DNA from: Methylocystis rosea
GTDB taxonomy: Bacteria; Pseudomonadota; Alphaproteobacteria; Rhizobiales; Beijerinckiaceae
Length of the DNA stretch: 64,000 bases
Reading direction: 5' to 3'
Assembly: GCF_003855495.1 (NCBI RefSeq)
Contig: NZ_CP034087.1
Location: 283,970 to 347,969 of the forward strand
Positions 54,582-62,192 of this stretch are shown here, piece after piece. The position numbers were made by a program, and so were the translations under genes. The first letter of the stretch is position 1. Every line of letters starts with the position of its first letter. Below the pieces are notes generated by a model that saw only the letters and a list, made by a program, of their open reading frames with translations, did no database searches and was not told the origin of the DNA.

Positions 54582-56186
54582 AATTCCATATCGTCATTAG
54601 AGTATCCCGGTTTCGCTAAATCGATGCCGGTGATTTTCCCGCCTTCTTGGTCTCGCGGCTGGTTGGGCCGGCGCGTCACACTCCGGCGCGCTGTTGCGCT
54701 CGCCTGTGCGGCGTAATCTTCGATCTGTCGTTGCTGCGCAATAGAAGCAAAAATGGTTTCCTCGTTCAATTCTCGTTTCCCCTGTTCGCGTAACCTCTTC
54801 TTTGCGTGCTTCCACTCCCACCATGAAACGGGAGGGTAGGCGAGATTGCGATAGCGAGCCTCGACGAAATGACCGTCCGGTTGGCGAACGAAGATGCGCG
54901 ATAGATCGCGCGGATCATATTTGATTTTCACTTCTGCGCCACGGCCGACGTCACGGGATAAGGCGTCAGACCAATATCGTATTTTTCCAGATGGATGCCG
55001 TCCTTCAGAAGGCGCCGCCGCTCCTCTGGCAAGAAGCTCGTCCAGAAAGCCATTCTGTCGGGCGGAAGGTCGAAATCAACATCACCCTGAAGATCGCGCC
55101 AAACCGCTACTGGGGGGTGCAGGAGCGCCGAATGGATGCGGTGATGATATTTGCCTGCGATCTCTATCGCGATCCACTTTTCCAGTTCGCGTAATGTGAA
55201 AGTCGCGCGGCCTTCAGCATCGTAATCGCCCTTGATCTTGACGTTGCTGAACGTTGTGCCGGGCAGCACGTGCACCGCGCCCATCATCGTCCCGATGAGA
55301 CGTTCAATATGCCCCCCGAAACGCGGAGTCGCTGGCGGTCGAAATTGAAGCTTGATTCCATATTCACGACAAGCGGCTGCAAGAGCGCGCGATCGAAACT
55401 CGGCGCCGTTGTCGCAATGAAGCACCTCGGGCAATCCTGCCACGGGCCAAGAAACATCTATCTCGCGCTCATTGAGCCAGACGGTCTTGTCATAGACGGC
55501 ATGAAGCAAGCAAAGCCCAACGGACACGCTGGAGGGAGCCTCAAGAGACAAATGAAAGCCCGCCACCATCCGCGTGCACACATCAATGGCGATTGTCAGC
55601 ACTGGCCGCCCAATGGGACGGCGAAGCTGTTCGTCGACGACGATGACGTCGACAAGGGTGTGATCAATCTGCCAAATGGCGTTGGGTCGACTGGCGACGA
55701 ATTGTCCGGACTCGGAATCGCGGTGGTTTCGATGTCGCGTTCCCTCCGCTTGCGGGCGGCGGATACCGGGGTCAAATCCATGACCCGTCGCCGCACCGTT
55801 CTGTAGTGTGGCGGGTGTAAGCCTTCGGCAAGGCAAGTTCCGCGGATGCGCTCCATTAAGGCGCTGAATTTCGGCTTTTCCTTCCTGAGCCAGAAGCGCT
55901 CGATCTGTTCGGCGATAATACGCTCAATCTAGGGCGCCAGCCGAAATACGCCATCCGGCGTTCCACGCTGTTGTTGTGCGAGGCTCGAAGTAAGTCGGGT
56001 GCTCCGATAACGTGACGCCATACGAAAAAGGGTTGACCTTGGAATACCGAGTCGCGTACGCGCGACGCTCACGATTTCGGCTGTCACTTTCCAATTGGAT
56101 CGACGAAGAAGCTGACGGAGAGAATCCTCACGTGCTTCCGGGTCTTCCTGTCGCGCGTCATGTGGATCAATGTTGTCGGAATCCAT
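54569..56186 (-). pseudogene. TniA-like transposase (rve/Mu type), inactivated
   Basis: The start MDSDNIDPHDARQEDPEARE with helix-turn-helix part is stopped by an in-frame TAG (55929-55931). The frame resumes (IERIIAEQIERFWLRKEKPK), shifts near 55700 into the catalytic core (WQIDHTLVDV, EVLHCDNGAEFRS, RFGGHIERLIGTM: DDE residues intact), and shifts again near 54975 into SDALSRDVGRGAEVKIKYDP and the Mu-C-like end. At least one nonsense and two frameshift mutations are present. It overlaps the tniB start, as in tniAB operons. Confidence 0.82.
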
Positions 56187-56551
56187 CCCCCAACGCTACG
56201 GTCGATCGACCGGTCGATCAATCCCATTTTGACTGCCAAATATTTTTGCGTCAGTCTCAATTGGAGTGCCGTTCACGGCAGTTCAGTCTCGGTCATCCAA
56301 TTGAAATCATTCTACGGGCGAGTCCCGCCTTGAAAGGCAAATCGACACAGGGCGGCGCGGTTGGGCTGAGGGGACGGTTCTCAAGTTGTCAACCCCTGGC
56401 GCGCTCGGCCGCTCGCCGATTGGAGCCCAAACGCGCCACGTAACGGGCTGTTGCGCTTTTGTCACATTCCCGCTGTCATTTCACTCGGCCACAGCTCTGG
56501 AATGACTTCCACGTCTAAAGTTGTATATAAGTTGCTCAACGCCGCATTGGG
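56187..56551. other. right edge of the tni element and promoter region of the copper cluster
   Basis: No gene is seen. It holds the repeat-like 56253-56270 segment and an AT-richer stretch (56510-56535, TTGTATATAAGTTG) that may contain the promoter of the downstream copper genes. Confidence 0.4.
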
Positions 56552-57019
56552 TTGAGTTCGGTGGCTCGGAGAAGGCAAGAGAAGTGCGTTGTTGCGCCTG
56601 GCGCGGAGATCCTGACTCCGCGAGCGGGGCGGAGGCCTGTCGCCCTCTGTCTCGCGGCGTTTCTTGTTTTCTGCGCACAACTCTTTGCCGTCGGTTTTCA
56701 TAATCATCATTCGGCGCATCACGTCGAAAGCGCCCCTGTCTATGCGGCAAGCGGCGACGCCGCGCTCGGGGCGCCGGCCTGTCCGCCCCATGCCACAAGC
56801 GGCGAAACGAACCCGGACGACGGGCTGCCCAAGGGCAAGGACTGCACCCGCGCGTGTCCGCTCTGCGGGACGACCTTACGGTTCGCAGGCATTCTTCCCG
56901 CCTTTCATGTTCTGATTCTTCCCCGCGTCGCGGCGTCAGCGCCGACTCGTTTCGAGTTGGCGCGTCCGGCTCCGCGCGCTGCGCCGCATTCGGGACAGCC
57001 GCGCGCTCCGCCAGTTTGA
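56552..57019 (+). CDS. DUF2946-like exported protein upstream of copCD
   Basis: The frame starts at a TTG (56552) or GTG (56561); the true start is uncertain. One N-terminal hydrophobic segment (RPVALCLAAFLVFCAQLFAV) is followed by a His pair region FHNHHSAHHVES and CTRACPLCGTTLRFAGILPA with three Cys. The layout (membrane anchor, His, CPLC) resembles DUF2946 proteins found in copper-resistance loci. It is followed by an exported His-rich barrel protein and copC/copD. Identity is moderate only. Confidence 0.5.
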   Translation: MSSVARRRQEKCVVAPGAEILTPRAGRRPVALCLAAFLVFCAQLFAVGFHNHHSAHHVESAPVYAASGDAALGAPACPPHATSGETNPDDGLPKGKDCTRACPLCGTTLRFAGILPAFHVLILPRVAASAPTRFELARPAPRAAPHSGQPRAPPV

Positions 57020-57101
57020 TCTGAACGCAAATCTCACGGTTCCGGCGCGATTCTACTGGCGCGTCGGCCTTTCACGTTCGAATCGAAAAAGGCGTCAATC
57101 A

Positions 57102-58217
57102 ATGACACGCTTATCTAGCGCCGCGGCGCCCGCATTGGGCATGGCCGCGTTTTTCGCCACATCTCCGGCTTTCGCCCATTGTTTCGTGGGCCCCCGTTTC
57201 TTTCCGTCGACGCTCGCTGTGCACGACCCTTGCGTGAACGATGAGCTTAGCTTTATTGGCGGCTCGGGTCTCGGGGCCTCCCATGGTCACGGCGGCGGCG
57301 GTCACGGAGACGGTCACGAGGATGGTCACGGTGGTGGGGTCGGGGGCGACGTCGCCCCCCCGCGTGACTACGGGATCGTGGGTGAGTGGCAGAAACGCAT
57401 CACGCAAGATTTCGCCGTGTCGGTCGAATCGGGTTGGACGCGTCTGCACGCGATTGGCGGGGCCAGCGCCAGCGGCTGGAACAATTTCGAAACCTCGTTT
57501 CAATATCAGTTTCTGACCGCTCCCGAAGCTGAATTCGTCGCCAAGGCCGGGCTTTCCGTTGAATGGGGCGCCACCGGCAATCGATCGGTCGGCGCCGAGC
57601 GGTTTACCTCGCTGACGCCGATGATTTATTTCGGAAAGGGCTTCGGCGACCTTCCTGATTCGGTCGGATACTTGCGGCCCTTCGCCGTGACCGGCCAGTT
57701 TGGCTATTCCGTGCCGACGTGGGGCCGGACCGTCACGTCGGAGGTGCATCACGAGGTCGAGGAGGAAGTCGAAGACGGTGAAACGCACGTCCACGAACAT
57801 ACCGAGCTGCACCAGTCCGTGGAGCGCCACCCATACGCGTTCGTTTGGGGCGCCGCCGTTCAATACAGCCTGCCTTACCTGAAGGCCCAGGTGATCGACC
57901 TAGAACTGCCGGATTTCATCAATCGCCTCACCCCCCTCGTGGAGGTGAAGTTCGCGCAGCCCTTCACCAATACATTGACGTCGGGGCGGCAGCTCGTCGG
58001 CACGGTAAATCCTGGCGTCATTTGGACGGGCCAGTATTTCCAGCTCGGCGCCGAGGCGATCATTCCGATCAACCGTGCGAGCGGCAAGTCGGTTGGCTGG
58101 ATGCTTCAGCTCCACTTCTATCTCGACGACATATTCCCCACTACGATTGGCCGGCCGATTATACAGGCCGTGCTCCCGACCACCATCGGTCAGCCAACCT
58201 CGCTGTCCTTCGAATGA
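57102..58217 (+). CDS. exported outer-membrane barrel-like protein with His-rich segments
   Basis: The 371-residue protein has a signal peptide (PALGMAAFFATSPAFA). A Gly/His run follows at ~57-75 (HGHGGGGHGDGHEDGHGGG). The bulk is of alternating beta-type strands (VSVESGWTRLHAIGG, AEFVAKAGLSVEWG, YFQLGAEAIIPINRASG) ending QPTSLSFE, as in outer-membrane transporter-like barrels. A second acidic His loop (EVHHEVEEEVEDGETHVHEH) lies at ~210-232. It precedes copC by 11 bases. It may bind or pass copper across the outer membrane; this is inferred from context and composition. Confidence 0.65.
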   Translation: MTRLSSAAAPALGMAAFFATSPAFAHCFVGPRFFPSTLAVHDPCVNDELSFIGGSGLGASHGHGGGGHGDGHEDGHGGGVGGDVAPPRDYGIVGEWQKRITQDFAVSVESGWTRLHAIGGASASGWNNFETSFQYQFLTAPEAEFVAKAGLSVEWGATGNRSVGAERFTSLTPMIYFGKGFGDLPDSVGYLRPFAVTGQFGYSVPTWGRTVTSEVHHEVEEEVEDGETHVHEHTELHQSVERHPYAFVWGAAVQYSLPYLKAQVIDLELPDFINRLTPLVEVKFAQPFTNTLTSGRQLVGTVNPGVIWTGQYFQLGAEAIIPINRASGKSVGWMLQLHFYLDDIFPTTIGRPIIQAVLPTTIGQPTSLSFE

Positions 58218-58228
58218 GGTACGTAACC

Positions 58229-58585
58229 ATGCGCCAAACAGTCATTGTTGCGCTTCTGGCGTCGCTTTATGGCGCCGGCGGCGCGCAGGCCCACGCCTCG
58301 CTCGATCATGCGGAGCCCCGGGTCGGAAACACGGTGAGCCCCGCGCCTTCGACCGTGACGCTCTGGTTCACCCAGAATATCGAACAGGCGTTCACGACCA
58401 TCGCGGTGTTCAACTCCGCCGGCGCGCGCGTCGATATTGGCGGCACGCATGTCAGTACGGAAGAAAGCCGGGCGCAAGTCCGCTTGAAGGCCTGTCCGCC
58501 CGGCGTTTATCGGGTGCGCTGGCGGGCGCTTTCGGTCGACACGCACAAGACCGAAGGTAGTTTCACCTTCGTGGTCAGTCCGTGA
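58229..58585 (+). CDS. copC: periplasmic copper-binding protein CopC
   Basis: The 118-residue protein has a signal peptide (LLASLYGAGGAQA) and the mature N-terminus HASLDHAEPRVGNTVS. The first-residue His after cleavage is the classic Cu(II) ligand of CopC, with further ligands D and H in the C-terminal SVDTHKTEGSFTF. The ATG at 58229 has GAGG 9 bases upstream and is preferred over 58214. It overlaps copD. Confidence 0.93.
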   Translation: MRQTVIVALLASLYGAGGAQAHASLDHAEPRVGNTVSPAPSTVTLWFTQNIEQAFTTIAVFNSAGARVDIGGTHVSTEESRAQVRLKACPPGVYRVRWRALSVDTHKTEGSFTFVVSP

Positions 58586-59502
58586 CGGCGGCGCTCGCGG
58601 CGGCGCGGCTGCTGCAGTTTTTGGCGGCGACGATCCTGTTCGGAACGTCGCTGTTTCCTTTCTATGCGCTCCCGAAGGTTTCGCCCGACGTAGGCCAGAT
58701 CGCGCGGCAGTCGCGCGCCGCCCTGGCGTTCGCTGCAGTGACTGTGTTTGTTTCAGCGCTCGCGTGGGTCGCCGTTTCCGTGATCGATTTGGCGGACGAC
58801 GCGGGAGCGCTCTTCGATCCAGAAACCGTGTCGCAATATTTCTTCGAGACGAGCTTCGGCAAAATATGGCTGTTTCGTCTCGCGCTCGTTCTGACTCTGA
58901 TCGCCGTCGCGCTTGTTGCGCGACGGCGTTTGTTTGCGCGCAACGTGGCGACCGGACTACTCGCCGTCCTCGCCGCTTTGCTTCTCATTAGTCAGGCGTG
59001 GATCGGCCACCCGGCTTCGCTTCCCGGCGGCGCCGGGCGCCTCGTCGTTATCTTCGCTTACGCGCTGCATGTGCTCGGCGCGGCGATCTGGCTCGGAGCC
59101 CTCATACCGTTGGGCCTCCTTGTCGATCGGGCCCGGTGTGACGCATCGGCGCTGCCCGTCGCGGAATTTGCGCTGCGCCGTTTCTCGCCCGTGGGGATGG
59201 GCGCTATCGTGGCTATTCTTCTTGGCGGACTGATCAATTTGGCGTCGCGAGTCGATTCGTTCGAAACTCTCGCCGCCTCGGGATGGGGACAGATCGCCAT
59301 GTCGAAGGCCGCCATCATTGCGGGCATGATCGCGGCCGCGGCAATCAATCGTTTCGTTCTGATGCCGCGCCTATTTGCGGCCCCAAGACAAAGCGTCGCG
59401 GCGCTCGCTCGCAGCATCGTCTTCGAACAAGCGGCCGGACTTCTCATTCTGGCGGCGACGGCTTTCATGGCCGTCTTTCATCCGCCGGGAATGCACCACT
59501 AG
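58582..59502 (+). CDS. copD: CopD-family inner-membrane copper protein
   Basis: The 306-residue protein has about eight hydrophobic helices. The conserved core YALHVLGAAIWLGALIPLG carries the CopD His, and MAVFHPPGMHH forms the His-Met C-terminus. The GTG start at 58582 overlaps the copC stop (GTGA), so translation is coupled. With CopC it probably imports copper, which methanotrophs need for particulate methane monooxygenase (the link is inferred). Confidence 0.92.
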   Translation: MTAALAAARLLQFLAATILFGTSLFPFYALPKVSPDVGQIARQSRAALAFAAVTVFVSALAWVAVSVIDLADDAGALFDPETVSQYFFETSFGKIWLFRLALVLTLIAVALVARRRLFARNVATGLLAVLAALLLISQAWIGHPASLPGGAGRLVVIFAYALHVLGAAIWLGALIPLGLLVDRARCDASALPVAEFALRRFSPVGMGAIVAILLGGLINLASRVDSFETLAASGWGQIAMSKAAIIAGMIAAAAINRFVLMPRLFAAPRQSVAALARSIVFEQAAGLLILAATAFMAVFHPPGMHH

Positions 59503-59635
59503 TCCGTCTTAACTCACCTCGTGAAGTCAAACACCTGTAAACCATATAACCGTCGTAGTCGATGCAAGATCAGTTGTCATTCTGCTCTAGCGTTGCTCGA
59601 AATTCATTTTTTGCCTGGCCGTTGGTCGCTTTATC

Positions 59636-60374
59636 GGGTTCTGTCGCAAATTTTTGTCCCAGGTCGGCCTGGGTTATGCTGGCTGGCAGGGCGGGCGGAA
59701 TAGCATGATGATCGAGTTCAAGGGCAGCCATTTTGAACGTGATGTGATCCTATGGGGCGTGCGCTGGTATGTCGCCTACCCGATCAGCTACCGACAACTC
59801 GAGGAGATGATGGAAGAGCGCGGGGTCGAGGTCGACCATTCGACGCTCAATCGCTGGGTCGTCAAATACGCGCCGAGCTGGACCGTCAGTTCCGTTCCCG
59901 CAAGCGGCCGGTCGGCTCCAGCTGGCGGCTGGATGAGACCTATGTGAAGATCAAAGGCTCCTGGAAATATCTCTATCGGGCAGTCGACAAAGCCGGCGCA
60001 ACGGTGGACTTCCTGTTGACAGCCAAGCGGGATCGCAAAGCGGCGTTGCGGTTCCTGCGCCGAGCGATCGGTCAGAACGGCGCGCCGAAGAAGATCACGA
60101 TCGACAAGAGCGGCGCCAACACTGCCGCGATCGAGAGCTACAATGCGGACCACGAAGCGGACAAGCGGGTGGCGCGGCCGGCGCTAGGGTTCAATCCTTT
60201 CGCTCGGCCGCAGCGACGCTCGCCGGCGTCGAGCTTATGCACATGATCCGAAAAGGGCAATTGCGAACGACGGGCAAATTGCATCCAGCGAAGCAGTTCT
60301 ACGCTCTCGCGGCGTAAACCCGAGAGCCCTGCGGTCCTGCGTCTCGCCCTCACGCAAAATTTGCAACAGAACCC
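59636..60374. mobile_element. IS6-family insertion sequence, decayed
   Basis: The ends GGGTTCTGTCGCAAATTTT (59636-59654) and its inverted partner at 60356-60374 (GGGTTCTGTTGCAAATTTT) match at 18 of 19 positions. There is no 8-bp duplication (GCTTTATC versus ATCAGCGC). The right side directly abuts the tniB scrap, as expected after IS6-mediated cointegration or deletion. Confidence 0.8.
59705..60317 (+). pseudogene. IS6-family transposase, inactivated
   Basis: It starts MMIEFKGSHFERDVILWGVR and continues to WVVKYAP, then shifts frame near 59875 to ELDRQFRSRKRPVGSSWRLD ETYVKIKGSWKYLYRAVDKA. About 20 residues containing the third catalytic region (KYLNNIVEQDHR in relatives) are missing after NADHEAD. 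A last shift near 60190 leads to LMHMIRKGQLRTTGKLHPAK and the stop at 60317. It is non-functional. Confidence 0.8.
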
Positions 60375-60471
60375 ATCAGCGCAGTTCTGCGAAGTTTGCC
60401 GATCAAACAACCTTCAGCCCTATCGAGCCAGGGCTTGCGTCATCTCGCGCGTATCAGCGACGGGGTCACTG
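60375..60471 (+). pseudogene. 97-bp tniB fragment
   Basis: Apart from one base it matches the reverse complement of 53818-53915. It encodes ISAVLRSLPIKQPSALSSQG LRHLARISDGVT in a single frame because it has GGG where the longer copy has GGGG. It is boxed exactly between the IS6 right end and the ISKra4-type left end, so it is all that remains of another tni element. Confidence 0.85.
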
Positions 60472-62029
60472 GGGACCGTTAAATTAACTGGGGTGCCACG
60501 GAGCTTTAACTTCTGTTAAGGAAAAGAGTTGCCGGCTTCGCAGGAGACGGCAATGCGGTGGACGATTACGATTGAAGGCACGGATGAATTTGGCGCTGCG
60601 CATCGGTCCGAGATAGCTCTGGAAAAAGATTTGAACAGTTTGACGGCGGGAGCCGTGGGCTTTTCTATCGAGGACGGCAAGACGATCATGGCCCACCTGC
60701 AGCAGGTCATCGTGAAGCAGCAATGCGAGACCTACGTCTTGGTTCGCCGATTTTGCATGGATTGCGAGCGCTTTCGGCGCATCAAGGACTACAGCAAGCG
60801 AAAGATCAGAACGGTGTTTGGCTGCGTCGAGGTTCGTAATCCACGCATCCTGAATTGCCAACGCTGCGTGCCGTATTTCCGCGACGCCTCCGCAGTCCTG
60901 TGGGATTTTTGCCCCGACCAGGCGACGCCGGAATTGATGAGCTGTCGGCTCGCCTCGGCAGTTTGATGCCCTACCGCAAAGCGGCAGATGTCATCGCGGA
61001 GTTTTTGCCCGTCAAATCGACTGAGTCCTTCGTCACGGTTCGCCATCGCACGCTCGCTCTCGGCAAGCGGCTCGATGAAAAGGCGCGAGATCGCGCCTGG
61101 TTCGATCCGCCACACGCTGACGAGCGCGAGCAGATCGAGCTTGATCTTCCAAATGATCCCGAGCGAGAGTTCGTTGTCAGCATTGACACAGGCCATATCA
61201 AAAGCGCTTCCGAGGCGGACGGGCATACCTTTGAGATCGCAGTTGCGCGATGCGGCCGCGGACTACGCGGCTCCCGTCCCGGTCACTATTTCGTGACGGC
61301 AGACACCTCGAAACATGAACTACGGCTGCGCACGCTTCAAGCGCTTCAGAGCGAGGGCTACGCGGGTCGCGGCGAGATTACCGTGTTGTCTGATGGCGCG
61401 GAGATTATGAAGCGGCTACCTCGTAATTTGCCACGTCCAACCAAGCATATCGTTGATTGGTTCCACATCGCTATGAAAATCCAGCCCCTACAGCAAGTCG
61501 CCGATCATATCGTGCGCTGCCGCGACGAATGGACAAATGAAACCGTCGTTCTCGATGAGGAGACCCGCGCGTTGAAGTGGAAGCTGTGGCATGGACAGGT
61601 CGATCGAGTGATAGAACACCTTGGGGAAATCATCGCAGACATGTCGATGTTGCGCGAGCAAGGCGACCTGGGCGCCGGCCGCATATGGCAATTGGCGCAA
61701 CCGCTTCTGACTTATATCCGTCAAAACAAGTCTGCGATCGTCGATTAGGGAGCTCGATATCGGTCGGGACGACGGATCGCCACTGCGCTGGCCGAATCCG
61801 CGGTGAATTCGCTGACCGCCCGCCGCATGGTCAAAAAACAACAGATGCGATGGTCAAAACGCGGCGCTCATCTGATGCTGCAAGTGCGCGCCGCGGTCAT
61901 GAACGGAAACCTGCGTGAGCAGTTGTCCTACGAACCGCCAATCTTCAAATCGCGCTTCGACTGGCTGTTCAAGCCGACGCCGCCGCTCCTTCGAGCAGCA
62001 TAGCTGCCCCAGTTAATTTAACGGTCCCG
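60472..62029. mobile_element. ISKra4-type insertion sequence, decayed
   Basis: Perfect 22-bp inverted ends (GGGACCGTTAAATTAACTGG..., 60472-60493 and 62008-62029) bound it. It holds one transposase gene with disabling mutations. There is no obvious target duplication: the left flank is the tniB scrap and the right flank is the phaC leader. Confidence 0.85.
60553..62003 (+). pseudogene. ISKra4-family transposase, inactivated
   Basis: It starts MRWTITIEGTDEFGAAHRSE. The zinc-finger-like segment CMDCERFRRIKDYSKRKIRT and RNPRILNCQRCVPYF follows. A frameshift near 60915 moves homology to LSARLGSLMPYRKAADVIAE, FVVSIDTGHIKSASEADGHT and VLSDGAEIMKRLPRNLPRPT (DDE-like Asps). A TAG at 61746 interrupts SAIVD*GARYRSGRRIATAL, and the C-terminus continues in frame to FDWLFKPTPPLLRAA. 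One frameshift and one nonsense mutation disable it. Confidence 0.82.
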
Positions 62030-62192
62030 AAATGTATGAAGGCCGATTCTGCCGTTTAAATACAGCGTGACAGCCATGGCGGATGCCGTCTTGCTTACCG
62101 CAAACGCGTTTTCACACAACCAGGACCCGTAACCGACTTTCGGAGAGTCCGCTCGCGCCCAGCACTTGACCAGATGGTATGACAAGGATTGC

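Larger units (their letters stand above)
53630..56300. mobile_element. decayed Tn402/Tn5053-like (tniAB) transposon
   Basis: Contents: tniA and tniB pseudogenes on the minus strand, with end-like repeats at 53630-53676 and around 56253-56270. No tniQ, resolvase or cargo is recognised. The outer boundaries are approximate. All reading frames carry disabling mutations, so the element is dead. Confidence 0.6.
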
